NCBI GenBank assembly: GCA_022013695.1 | Contig: JAKLPS010000030.1 | Span: forward strand, 1 to 64,000 | Direction: 5' to 3' | DNA: 64,000 nucleotides | DNA from: Weeksellaceae bacterium | GTDB taxonomy: Bacteria; Bacteroidota; Bacteroidia; Flavobacteriales; Weeksellaceae | In this document: piece by piece, positions 18,917 to 27,754 of the stretch | Numbering within the stretch: position 1 is the stretch's first letter | Layout of the letters: every line of letters starts with the position of its first letter | Notes under the pieces: generated by a model | Seen by the model: only the letters and a program-made list of their open reading frames with translations | Told to the model about the DNA's origin: nothing | The model's database searches: none | Program-made: the position numbers and the translations under genes

Positions 18917-20911
18917 ATGATCAAGAAAATTTTCATTTTATCTGCGGTAATGGCCTTTTTAGGGCTTTCTGCTCAGAAAACGCACACCGTGGCGCCTAAA
19001 GAAACACCTTACGGAATTTCTAGACAGTACGGCCTGTCGATCGACGAATTATACCAACTAAACCCGACTAAAAAAGAGAGCGGGCTAAAAATAGGCGATG
19101 TCTTAACAGTTTCAAAAGCAAAAAGTTCCGCAAAAGAAGCAACGCCAAAATCTAATCCCACCAAAACTACGGTCTCCGCATCCGCCACTCTTTCTGGCAA
19201 AACAGGAACTATCACATTGTTGCCCAAACAAACCATTTACGGGATTACGAAACAGTACAAAATATCAGAAGCCGATCTCAGAAAACTGAATCCAGAATTG
19301 GATTCTCATCTCAAAATTGGTGATAAAGTGACGCTGCCGTTAGATAATATTCGGAAATATTCAGGCACAATGGAGACCGCTGCCAGCCTATCTACAACAG
19401 TTGCGGATACCAAACCTACCACGACCAAGTTAGCGGCGTCCACGGGAAATTCCGACGGTTTTTACGTTGTTCAAACTAAGGATAATTATTACAAAATATC
19501 GAGACAGTTCAACCTCACGCAGAAGCAGTTATTCGCACTCAACCCAGGCTTGGAAGCCTCAGGTTTGAAACCCGGTGCAAGCATCAAAATTTCGGGAACC
19601 AGCGCAATAAATGTTGAAGATCATTCTCAAAGTAATACCGCATCCGAGCCGGTAACGAAAACTATAAACACCACCCAAGCTTCTGCGCCAAGTGTGAGTT
19701 CCTCGGCCTCAGGAAAAACGGCGACTTCCGACGATGATTATGTAACTTACACAGTTCAAAGTGGCGATACGATGTTTAGCATTATGAACCATTTCAATGT
19801 GACTTTGGATCAATTGATTTCCCTGAACCCCAATCTTTCTGACGGTTTGAAATCTGGGATGATTTTGAAAATTAAAAAGCAAGATCCCATGTACTCCAAA
19901 AAATCCGGCGATGCTTTGAGTGTCGTCCTCATGTTACCATTTGGGTTTGATGCCAACGATGCCAAGTACAGAACGATGGCTATGGATTTTTTGACGGGCG
20001 CAAAATTGGCGGCGGAGAGAAATGCAGATGCTGGTCAGAAACTGGATATTAAGGTGGTGGATGCGGGAAATGAAAACACCTTTAAAAATAGTCTTTCCCA
20101 GATCAATCAGGACAATACCGATTTGATTATTGGCCCGTTTTTCAAATCGAGTGTTTTGGAAGTGCTCAACTACGTAAAACAAAACAAAATTCCTGTGGTT
20201 GCGCCGTTTGCGAATTCTCAAGATCTTTTTGATTACAGCAATTTAATAATGGTCGAAACGGATAACTCGGTTTATTCTGATCGAATTGTGAAAGAGGTAG
20301 CACAGGTTTATGAGGATCAGAAAATATATATCGTCGCAGATAGTTCTAAAGCCAATGCCAGCGCCATCAAAGCAGGTTTGGAAAAAATGTTGTCGAAAGC
20401 AAATGTTGTCATCGTCAATACTTCCTCAGAGATCAAGCTAGAAAGTAATATGATGACGGGACAGTCTGTGCCGGTGATTGCTGTTTTAGCAGATGATGGC
20501 GATGCTGCAGGATCAGATTTTGCCTCCAAAATAGCCGAATTGGGGAAGCAGACCGATGGCGTGAAAGCCTTCAGTATGTTCTACAGTCCCAGTTTTGAAA
20601 AAAATGTGGATGAGCTTTCTAAAGCGAGTTTGGTCTATCTGATGGACAGAAAAATCAATTACGACGGTGATTTTGAAAAAGAAATTCTTGCCGCTTACAA
20701 ATCAAAATATTGTAAAACGCCCTCCAAATATGCCGTGATTGGTTTTGATGTCATGAATGATATGTTGACGAGAGAAAACAAAAAAGGAGAAATCTTTAAA
20801 CAGATCAACAAATCACAAACCCAACTCGCAACAAAATTCGAATTCGTAAAAGCTAAACCAGATGGTGCATACATCAACAACGGATATCGCGTCGTAAGAT
20901 TGGTGCAGTAA
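18917..20911 (+). CDS. LysM-repeat protein with C-terminal type-1 periplasmic-binding fold
   Basis: A 664-residue exported protein with a signal peptide (1-20, ending LGLSAQ). Four LysM peptidoglycan-binding repeats lie at about 22-66, 97-142, 182-226 and 274-320; the last is the most canonical (TVQSGDTMFSIMNHFNV, LISLNPNLSDGLKSG). Ser/Thr/Ala-rich linkers separate them. From about 333 (LSVVLMLPFG) to the end is a type-1 periplasmic-binding fold, with DLIIGPFFKSSVLEVL and IPVVAPFAN, as in amino-acid receptors and the LpoA-type activators of peptidoglycan synthases. There is no transporter nearby, so a cell-wall role is likelier than uptake; that is inference. Confidence 0.85.
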   Translation: MIKKIFILSAVMAFLGLSAQKTHTVAPKETPYGISRQYGLSIDELYQLNPTKKESGLKIGDVLTVSKAKSSAKEATPKSNPTKTTVSASATLSGKTGTITLLPKQTIYGITKQYKISEADLRKLNPELDSHLKIGDKVTLPLDNIRKYSGTMETAASLSTTVADTKPTTTKLAASTGNSDGFYVVQTKDNYYKISRQFNLTQKQLFALNPGLEASGLKPGASIKISGTSAINVEDHSQSNTASEPVTKTINTTQASAPSVSSSASGKTATSDDDYVTYTVQSGDTMFSIMNHFNVTLDQLISLNPNLSDGLKSGMILKIKKQDPMYSKKSGDALSVVLMLPFGFDANDAKYRTMAMDFLTGAKLAAERNADAGQKLDIKVVDAGNENTFKNSLSQINQDNTDLIIGPFFKSSVLEVLNYVKQNKIPVVAPFANSQDLFDYSNLIMVETDNSVYSDRIVKEVAQVYEDQKIYIVADSSKANASAIKAGLEKMLSKANVVIVNTSSEIKLESNMMTGQSVPVIAVLADDGDAAGSDFASKIAELGKQTDGVKAFSMFYSPSFEKNVDELSKASLVYLMDRKINYDGDFEKEILAAYKSKYCKTPSKYAVIGFDVMNDMLTRENKKGEIFKQINKSQTQLATKFEFVKAKPDGAYINNGYRVVRLVQ

Positions 20912-20994
20912 TCCCCTTGCCATTTAAAAAAATCACACCAATAAAATGATGCTCCTCTGAGTTTCATGTGTCAAAAAAAATAATAGATACTTAG

Positions 20995-21870
20995 ATGAAA
21001 GCACTTGTATTTCCAGGTCAAGGTTCGCAATATGTAGGAATGGGTAAAGAATTGTATGATGCCCGCAAAGATATCAAAGACTTGATGGATTCTGCCAATG
21101 AGATCCTGGGTTTCGACCTTATTTCTATTATGTTCAGCGGTACAGAGGAAGATCTCAAAAAAACAAGCGTTACCCAGCCTGCCATATTTTTACATTCTGT
21201 AGCTACTGTAAAGGTCGCTGATGGTCTGGGCGCACAGATGGTAGCGGGACATTCTTTGGGAGAGTTTTCCGCTTTGGTGGCCAATGGTGTATTGTCTTTT
21301 GAGGATGGTTTGAAATTGGTCTACGAAAGAGCCCAGGCGATGCAGATGGCTTGTGATAATAATCCCGGTTCTATGGCTGCGATTCTCGGTTTGGATGATG
21401 CAAAAGTGGAGCAGATTTGTGCTGAGATCGATGGAATTGTTGTTCCCGCAAATTATAATTGCCCAGGTCAATTGGTCATTTCTGGCGAGACTAACGCCGT
21501 AGAAGAAGCCTGTGATGCTTTGAAAGCAGCGGGCGCCAAAAGAGCTTTGATCTTACCGGTGAACGGTGCTTTTCATTCGCCGTTGATGATGCCTGCGCAA
21601 GAAAGATTGGCAAAAGCTATCGAAAATACCAAGTTTCGCAAAGCAACGATTCCTGTGTATCAGAATATGACAACCACCCCGATTTCTGATCCCGATGAAA
21701 TCAGAAAAAACCTGATTGCGCAATTGACGGGCCCTGTAAAATGGACACAAAGTGTGCAAAATATGATAAAAGATGGTGCTACAAATTTCATCGAAGTCGG
21801 ACCTGGCAAAACGCTCCAAGGCTTGATCCGGAAGATTAATCCAGAAGTCGCAGTATCTTCGGCATTATAA
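20995..21870 (+). CDS. fabD: Malonyl-CoA:ACP transacylase
   Basis: Transfers malonate from CoA to acyl carrier protein for fatty-acid elongation. 291 residues with the family motif GQGSQ (8-12), the active-site serine in AGHSLGE (Ser87), VSGETNAVE, and GAFHSPLM carrying the catalytic histidine near 196. The GHMP-kinase gene starts 10 bases later. No fabH, acpP or fabF is next to it. Confidence 0.96.
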   Translation: MKALVFPGQGSQYVGMGKELYDARKDIKDLMDSANEILGFDLISIMFSGTEEDLKKTSVTQPAIFLHSVATVKVADGLGAQMVAGHSLGEFSALVANGVLSFEDGLKLVYERAQAMQMACDNNPGSMAAILGLDDAKVEQICAEIDGIVVPANYNCPGQLVISGETNAVEEACDALKAAGAKRALILPVNGAFHSPLMMPAQERLAKAIENTKFRKATIPVYQNMTTTPISDPDEIRKNLIAQLTGPVKWTQSVQNMIKDGATNFIEVGPGKTLQGLIRKINPEVAVSSAL

Positions 21871-21880
21871 AATTCAGGCT

Positions 21881-22783
21881 ATGAACAGAATATTTTCGCC
21901 CGGAAAGCTGATGCTGACCTCAGAATATGTTGCTGTTGATGGCGCGCTTGTCTTGGCTGTTCCCACAAAACTTGGACAAGGATTTTTTTTTGAAGAAGAA
22001 AATGACGAGAAGTCACTCATTTTTTGGAATGCTTATCATCAAGACCAATTGTGGCTGGAAACTATCATTGACTACAAAACCTGGACTATCTTAAAGACGA
22101 ACGGTCAGAAAGCCTCTGAATTCATTCTAAAAGTTCTGAAAAACGTTCAAGATCTTTCGAAAACCAGATTCAAAGCCGGAAATTCTTATCACATCAAAAC
22201 CAATCTCGAGTTTCCAGCGGACTTCGGGTTGGGCAGCAGTGCTACTTTGATGAGCAATCTGGGACAGTGGGCAGCAGTAGATCCATTTCTTCTAAATGAG
22301 AAAAGTCTCGGCGGAAGTGGTTACGACGTGGCTGTAGCCAAGGAAAAATCTGCCATTTTGTACAAGCGCTTTCCCGAAAGAATTTATAAAAGGGTTAATT
22401 ATAAGCCGGCTTTCAAAGATGAATTAATTTTCGTTCACCTCAATCAAAAGCAGGACACCCGCGAGGGCATCAGGCATTACCAATCAAAACCGAAGTCGCA
22501 AGATTTGATTAAAGAATTTGATGTGTTGACCGAAGCCGTTTTTCGGTGTCAAACTTTGGAAGAATTTTCCGAGTTAATGACGATCCACGAGCAAAAATTG
22601 TCCGATTTTCTCGAAATGCCGACTGCGAAAGAAAAATATTTTCAAAATTATCCGAATTTCGTCAAAAGTTTAGGAGCCTGGGGAGGAGATTTCGTTCTGA
22701 CGGCTAAATCCGGCGATTACAAATCCTATTTTAACCGGCAGGGCTATCACCAAATCTTTACTTGGCAAGATTTAATTCTTTAA
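21881..22783 (+). CDS. GYDIA-family GHMP kinase
   Basis: 300-residue small-molecule kinase of the galactokinase/homoserine/mevalonate superfamily. The N-terminus FSPGKLMLTSEYVAVDGALVL matches motif 1, the ATP-binding GLGSSAT is at 116-122 and the name-giving GYDxA motif appears as GYDVA at 147-151. In Bacteroidota this family resembles mevalonate-pathway kinases, but its substrate is not established. It is translationally close to fabD (10-base gap). Confidence 0.85.
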   Translation: MNRIFSPGKLMLTSEYVAVDGALVLAVPTKLGQGFFFEEENDEKSLIFWNAYHQDQLWLETIIDYKTWTILKTNGQKASEFILKVLKNVQDLSKTRFKAGNSYHIKTNLEFPADFGLGSSATLMSNLGQWAAVDPFLLNEKSLGGSGYDVAVAKEKSAILYKRFPERIYKRVNYKPAFKDELIFVHLNQKQDTREGIRHYQSKPKSQDLIKEFDVLTEAVFRCQTLEEFSELMTIHEQKLSDFLEMPTAKEKYFQNYPNFVKSLGAWGGDFVLTAKSGDYKSYFNRQGYHQIFTWQDLIL

Positions 22784-22859
22784 TTGTTAAATAATTATGA
22801 TATTTTTCTTAACTGATGAATATCACGAAATTAATAAGGCGATAATTAGTTGATATTTA

Positions 22860-22867
22860 TACATTTG
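22860..22867 (+). promoter_or_regulatory. -7 box of pckA
   Basis: TACATTTG is an exact TAnnTTTG match 31 bases before the pckA ATG. No TTTG is found 19-21 bases upstream, so strength may depend on another factor. Confidence 0.4.
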
Positions 22868-22897
22868 TATTAGAAATTAATCTTCAAAAAAAATAAA

Positions 22898-24514
22898 ATG
22901 GACACGCTAAAATCTTATCTAGAACGCCAAGGTATTTTTAATCCTAAAGAAATCTTCTACAATCCAACTTACGAAGAAATTTTTCAGAAAGAAATGAATT
23001 CTCAAAACTCCGGTTTTGCCAAAGGGGTTCTTACAAAGTCAGGAGCAGTGGCCGTGAAAACTGGAATTTTTACGGGAAGATCGCCTAAAGACAGATACAT
23101 CGTCAAAGATGATATTACGAAAGATACAATCTGGTGGGATGGCGTCATCAACCACCCGACAACCGTAGAAGTTTTTGACGAGTTGAAGGATATTGCAACC
23201 AAAGATCTTTCCGATCAAAGCCTTTATGTGATCGATACCTATTGCGGATCTAATGAAGATACGAGGCTGAAAGTTAGATTCATAACAAAGGTGGCTTGGC
23301 AGGCGCATTTCGTGATGAATATGTTCATCCGTCCTTCTCATTATGATCTCCAAAATTATGGTGAACCTGATTTCCTCGTCATTAATTCTTCAGAATCAGT
23401 AAATCCAAATTGGAAAGAGCACGGTCTCAATTCTGAAGTTTTTGTGATGTTTGATCTGACTAAGAAAATTCAGATTATTGGCGGAACTTGGTATGGCGGC
23501 GAGATGAAAAAAGGCATGTTCTCGATGATGAATTATTATCTTCCACTGCGGGGAATGGCTTCTATGCACTGCTCGGCGAATGTGGGCGAAAAAGGCGACG
23601 TGGCGGTTTTCTTTGGACTTTCTGGGACGGGCAAAACAACCCTTTCTGCAGATCCCAAACGCTATTTGATTGGTGATGACGAGCACGGCTGGGACAACAA
23701 CGGCATCTTCAACTACGAAGGTGGATGCTATGCCAAAGTAATCGATTTAAGTGAAGAAAAAGAACCAGATATCTATGGCGCCATCCGGAGAGATGCTCTT
23801 TTGGAGAATGTTGTGACAGATGAAGAAGGAAATGTAGATTATACCGACGGATCTATCACAGAGAATACAAGAGTGTCCTATCCGATCTACTATATCAACA
23901 AGATTGTTTTGCCTTCCAAAGCAGGTCACGCGAATAAGATTATTTATCTTTCCGCAGACGCGTTCGGGGTTTTGCCTCCGGTTTCTATCTTGACAGAGTC
24001 TCAGGCACAGTATCATTTTCTTTGTGGCTACACCTCCAAACTCGCAGGAACAGAACTCGGCATTACAGAGCCAACACCTTCCTTTTCGCCGGCTTTTGGA
24101 GAAGCATTTTTGACGCTTCATCCAACAATGTATTCCAAAACTTTGATTGGAAAAATGAAAGAACACAACGCCAAAGCATATCTTGTAAATACTGGCTGGA
24201 ACGGTACGGGCAAAAGAATTTCTCTGAAAGATACCAGAGCGATCATCGATGCCATCATAGACGGCAGCATCGATAAAGCCGAGACAGATTGCGTTCCAAT
24301 TATGAATCTTACTTTCCCAGTTTCTCTGCCGAATGTTTCCGAAAACATCTTGGATCCGCGCGACACTTACAAAGATGCCTCAGATTGGGAAACCAAAGCG
24401 AAAGATTTGGCTGCCAGATACATCCAATATTTTGAACATTTTGCAGACAACGACGAAGCGAGAGCTTTGATCCCATCGGGCCCAGTGCTCTCAGAAGTAG
24501 TTCATCAATCCTAA
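22898..24514 (+). CDS. pckA: Phosphoenolpyruvate carboxykinase (ATP)
   Basis: Converts oxaloacetate and ATP to phosphoenolpyruvate, the committed gluconeogenic step. 538 residues, normal for the ATP-dependent enzyme. Visible motifs are [12 protein letters not shown] near the N-terminus, the kinase-1a P-loop [13 protein letters not shown] (about 239-251), the metal-binding IGDDEHGWD just after it, and the C-terminal [21 protein letters not shown]. It stands alone, with its own promoter region and a hairpin just downstream. Confidence 0.96.
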   Translation: MDTLKSYLERQGIFNPKEIFYNPTYEEIFQKEMNSQNSGFAKGVLTKSGAVAVKTGIFTGRSPKDRYIVKDDITKDTIWWDGVINHPTTVEVFDELKDIATKDLSDQSLYVIDTYCGSNEDTRLKVRFITKVAWQAHFVMNMFIRPSHYDLQNYGEPDFLVINSSESVNPNWKEHGLNSEVFVMFDLTKKIQIIGGTWYGGEMKKGMFSMMNYYLPLRGMASMHCSANVGEKGDVAVFFGLSGTGKTTLSADPKRYLIGDDEHGWDNNGIFNYEGGCYAKVIDLSEEKEPDIYGAIRRDALLENVVTDEEGNVDYTDGSITENTRVSYPIYYINKIVLPSKAGHANKIIYLSADAFGVLPPVSILTESQAQYHFLCGYTSKLAGTELGITEPTPSFSPAFGEAFLTLHPTMYSKTLIGKMKEHNAKAYLVNTGWNGTGKRISLKDTRAIIDAIIDGSIDKAETDCVPIMNLTFPVSLPNVSENILDPRDTYKDASDWETKAKDLAARYIQYFEHFADNDEARALIPSGPVLSEVVHQS

Positions 24515-24528
24515 TAATCAAAAATAAA

Positions 24529-24560
24529 AATCCCGCTTTGTTGAAGAACTTGGCGGGATT
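24529..24560 (-). terminator. Terminator between pckA and the DUF3817 gene
   Basis: AATCCCGC (24529-24536) pairs with GCGGGATT (24553-24560). Read on the minus strand the stem is followed by TTTTTATTTT, a strong terminator for the DUF3817 gene; on the plus strand it lies 14 bases after the pckA stop but lacks a T-run. Confidence 0.75.
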
Positions 24561-24628
24561 ATAGAAAAAAGGTTTATATTGTTGATTTTCACGACTTTAA
24601 GTCGAAGAAAGTTAGAGGTTTTTTCTCA

Positions 24629-24970
24629 TCATTGATCCCGATTTTTCTGAGTCAGTTTTTTTTCAATCCAAATGGTTGCAAATGGGAAAAATGCCGCCAT
24701 CAAGGCAAAAACAAATTCCTCATCATCCCAAACAAAGATTTTCTTGCTAGGCAGCAGTAGCAACAGGTACAAACTGAAAAATAAGCCGTGGATATTGCCT
24801 ATGAGGATGATATAAATCGTGGGTAGCAACTCGCCGTGGTTGGTACGGATCCAAATCATTGCCGTAAAAAGTAGGAACCAGGAAATGGCTTCTGCAAAGC
24901 AAATCTTCCTAAACCATTTGATGACTTTTTCTTCCGGATATTTTGAAAAATATTTTTCTATGATGTTCAT
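24629..24970 (-). CDS. DUF3817 family small integral membrane protein
   Basis: 113 residues with about three hydrophobic segments (AISWFLLFTAMIWI, YIILIGNIHGLFFSLYLLLLL, FALMAAFFPFATIWI) and a positively charged end, matching the DUF3817 pattern including the GxxHGxxF-type motif in GNIHGLFF. The function of the family is unknown. It follows nadD on the same strand after an 85-base gap that shows no other feature. Confidence 0.8.
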   Translation of the reverse strand: MNIIEKYFSKYPEEKVIKWFRKICFAEAISWFLLFTAMIWIRTNHGELLPTIYIILIGNIHGLFFSLYLLLLLPSKKIFVWDDEEFVFALMAAFFPFATIWIEKKLTQKNRDQ

Positions 24971-25055
24971 GTCAATGTAAAGATAAGATAGAATAAGGAA
25001 AACTGAATGATCACTGAAGCGTCAAATCCGGTAATAGGGGAGAAAGTCACTCCAG

Positions 25056-25646
25056 TTATTTGTAAAAAGAAGAACCATCAAGATATTCAAAGACTTCCGG
25101 AGGCAGCATTGGCCTTACATTTTTTCCAGATTTTATCATATTCCGGATCTCTGTGGCAGACAATTCTATAATTGGTGCATCGATGAGATGGATATTTTCG
25201 TGTTGCAGATAATCGTTTTTTGTTTCGTCATCCAAAATCCTCGGATAGACGATTATTTGATATTTGTCCAACAACAATTCGTGGTTTTTCCATTTGTGAA
25301 GATTTCCCAGATTGTCTTCTCCCATAATTAAGGCAAAGGAATAATCCGGATATTTTTCTGTCAAATACGTCAATGTATCGATCGTGTAGCTGGGAACCGG
25401 CAACGAGAATTCGACATTCGAGGCACGCATTTTCGGATAATTTTTGATGGCCAATTGCACCATATCCAGACGATTATGGTCCCGAAGCAAAGTTTTTTTG
25501 TTCTTCAGTGGATTTTGTGGACTGACGACAAACCACAGCTCGTGCATATCAGAATTTTCGAGAATATAATTTCCCAAAATCAAATGCCCAATGTGAATGG
25601 GATTGAAAGTACCAAAAAAAAGGCCGATCTTCTTGCGGTTTTCCAA
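25056..25646 (-). CDS. nadD: Nicotinate-nucleotide adenylyltransferase
   Basis: Adenylates nicotinate mononucleotide in NAD synthesis. 196 residues with the nucleotidyltransferase signature GTFNPIHIGH (12-21), IMGEDNLGNLHKWK and the second ATP-site motif SATEIR (163-168). No ATG lies near the N-terminus; a TTG at 25644-25646 (MENRKKIGLFF) is the likely start. Confidence 0.93.
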   Translation of the reverse strand: MENRKKIGLFFGTFNPIHIGHLILGNYILENSDMHELWFVVSPQNPLKNKKTLLRDHNRLDMVQLAIKNYPKMRASNVEFSLPVPSYTIDTLTYLTEKYPDYSFALIMGEDNLGNLHKWKNHELLLDKYQIIVYPRILDDETKNDYLQHENIHLIDAPIIELSATEIRNMIKSGKNVRPMLPPEVFEYLDGSSFYK

Positions 25647-25708
25647 AATTTTAAGCGTTTTTTGAACCTCAAATTTAGAGAATTAAAATGTCTTGATAAA
25701 GAATTCTT

Positions 25709-26629
25709 TCACCATTTCTTCGGCAAGAAAACCTCGGCCAGCATACATCTCGCGCTGCCGCCGCCGTTGGTTTCTATGGTTTCCAAATCTGAATAGAGGA
25801 TTTCGCAATAATTTTCGATGGCCGAGATTTGGTTTTGATTTAAAGATTGATAAGCCCTTTGACTCATTACCAAAAATTTTTCGCCCGACCTATTTTGGAC
25901 TTCGAGCATATTTCCTGCAAAATGCTGCATCTGCTCTTCCGAAATTTCTATTAATTCTTTCCCACATTTCTGGATGGTTTTCGCAACCTTCTGTCTTTCG
26001 TTTTCATCATCGATACAATCCAAACAGATCACGACAAAATGCTCTGCAACGCTCATCATCACATTGGTATGGTAGATGGGCAATCGTTCCGCCCCCGCAT
26101 TTTGATACGAATGAAAGATGACGGGTTGGAAACCGAACTCGTTGCAGAATTTTCTGAAAAGACCTTCATCCAACCGCAAAGAAACCGATCCGTACGCGAT
26201 TTTGTTTTCGTGGTCGAAAATCATACTGCCTGTACCCTCTAAATATTTATTGTCTTTTTCCGCACTTGAATAATCCACCACTCTGCTGACCTCAAATTGT
26301 TCCTTAATCTTGTCGATAATATCAAGCCGCCTTTCCAAGCGTCTGTTTTCGGCGAACATTGGATAGAGAACGACCGTTCCGTCGTGGTGAAAACTGACCC
26401 AGTTGTTTGGAAAAATAGAATCCGGCGTTTTGGGATCAAAAGTGTCTTTGATAATAATGACCTGAATGCCTTTTGCCCGAAGTTTCTCTGCAAAACCAAG
26501 GAATTCTGCGAGTGCTTTTACCTGTACATTCCCTGTTTGCTGAGTTTGGAAATAATTATTAACGGCCGTCTGATCATTAAAACCGAAGGCAACAGGCTCG
26601 ATCATTAGAACCGTATCTGTAGTTTGCAT
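25709..26629 (-). CDS. ctlX: Citrulline-utilisation hydrolase CtlX / arginine deiminase-like protein
   Basis: A member of the guanidino-group modifying superfamily (306 residues). It begins TDTVLMIEPVAFGFN, has FPNNWVSFHHDGTVVLYPM with the substrate-binding Asn/His region, a catalytic-histidine region YHTNVMMSV, and the nucleophilic cysteine near the C-terminus in GGGSARCMLAEVF (about Cys295). These match the CtlX family, linked to citrulline use, although the exact substrate here is not shown. A second superfamily member lies 31 bases upstream on the same strand, so they are probably co-transcribed. Confidence 0.82.
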   Translation of the reverse strand: MQTTDTVLMIEPVAFGFNDQTAVNNYFQTQQTGNVQVKALAEFLGFAEKLRAKGIQVIIIKDTFDPKTPDSIFPNNWVSFHHDGTVVLYPMFAENRRLERRLDIIDKIKEQFEVSRVVDYSSAEKDNKYLEGTGSMIFDHENKIAYGSVSLRLDEGLFRKFCNEFGFQPVIFHSYQNAGAERLPIYHTNVMMSVAEHFVVICLDCIDDENERQKVAKTIQKCGKELIEISEEQMQHFAGNMLEVQNRSGEKFLVMSQRAYQSLNQNQISAIENYCEILYSDLETIETNGGGSARCMLAEVFLPKKW

Positions 26630-26660
26630 TTTTAAAAATAATTAAATAGTAGAAGTAAAA

Positions 26661-27581
26661 TTATTCTCTAACCAGTGGAAGCGTAGAACATCGCAATAGT
26701 CCGCCCATTTTTGAAATCTCCCGATAAGGAATTTCTTCCACCGTGATGCCCCATTCGTGACGAAAATGGTCATTCATCCGCGTGAAAGTTTTATCTGAAA
26801 CTACGACGTCTGGCGCGATGGAAAACACATTTGGAACCATCTGAAACATCTCTTCCTCAGTAATGTCAAAGCAATTCTCTGCCCCAAAAATGTCTATCAC
26901 CAACTGGTAATCGTCCTCATCTACAAATCCGCCTTTGTAAATCACACATTTTTCTTTTCCGATGGGATTAAAAGTGCAGTCCAAATGCAAAATTCCCTCA
27001 TAAGGATTGGTGTCACTTTTCTTAAGATCGAGATCGATGATTCTTTTCTTTGGGAAATATTCTTTCAGAATTTCGATCGCATATTCGTTGGTTCTCGCGG
27101 TCTTCAGATTTCGGTAATCTGGGCTGTAGCTGGTTCCGATGAACAGGAACTCGTCCCAAACGATGACGTCGCCGCCCTCGATGTGCGCTTTTTCGGGAAG
27201 ATTGATGACGTTTCTCCAAGACACTTTATCAATGATGTGCCGGTAGGCTTCCTGCTCATCGGCGCGGTCGGGAATGATGTTGGAAATAATCATTTTGTCC
27301 TCGATGACGAAAGCTACGTCGCGGGCAAAAACTTGGTTGTAATCTTTAATAATTTTCGGCCGGAACACCTCCACGTTATATTTCTTCAGGACCTTTTCGA
27401 ATTCCGACATTTCGAGAATGATATCTTCTTCTCTTGGATAGGTTTTCGTGGCAATACTGTGATAGGATTTGGCATCATAGCTTTCGTCAAGCGTAGGAAT
27501 CGGGCCATTGGATTTTGGTTGCCCCAGCACGACGGACTTTAGTTTTCCGGTTTCGTTTTTAATATTAAGATCAATTGGCAT
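26661..27581 (-). CDS. Arginine deiminase/dimethylargininase-like amidinotransferase-superfamily hydrolase
   Basis: 306 residues in the same catalytic superfamily as its neighbour but divergent in sequence. Motifs seen are RDVAFVIEDKMI, the HIEGGDVIVWDE acid segment, LHLDCTFNPIG with the catalytic histidine, and a C-terminal GGLLRCSTLPLVRE with the nucleophilic cysteine at about 298. The ATG at 27581 (MPIDLNIKNETG) is preferred over an upstream TTG at 27620. The likely chemistry is hydrolysis of a guanidino compound such as arginine or dimethylarginine; the substrate is not known. Confidence 0.8.
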   Translation of the reverse strand: MPIDLNIKNETGKLKSVVLGQPKSNGPIPTLDESYDAKSYHSIATKTYPREEDIILEMSEFEKVLKKYNVEVFRPKIIKDYNQVFARDVAFVIEDKMIISNIIPDRADEQEAYRHIIDKVSWRNVINLPEKAHIEGGDVIVWDEFLFIGTSYSPDYRNLKTARTNEYAIEILKEYFPKKRIIDLDLKKSDTNPYEGILHLDCTFNPIGKEKCVIYKGGFVDEDDYQLVIDIFGAENCFDITEEEMFQMVPNVFSIAPDVVVSDKTFTRMNDHFRHEWGITVEEIPYREISKMGGLLRCSTLPLVRE

Positions 27582-27696
27582 AGGATTGTACGTGCAGCAA
27601 ATATAATTAAAGCGTTGCAAAAACAGAAGATTCAGTCCTATTATCTGTTTATAATATTAAATGAAGCGATTTAGATTTCCGATTTTGACGGCTCGG

Positions 27697-27735
27697 CAAA
27701 AAATAATCCCCATAAAAAACGTTTTGGGGATTATT
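27697..27735 (-). terminator. Intrinsic terminator after citrate synthase
   Basis: On the minus strand AATAATCCCC and GGGGATTATT (27726-27735 with 27702-27711) form a 10-bp stem followed by TTTTTT. It lies 20 bases past the gltA stop. Confidence 0.85.
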
Positions 27736-27754
27736 AATCTGGTTGTAAAGTGCA

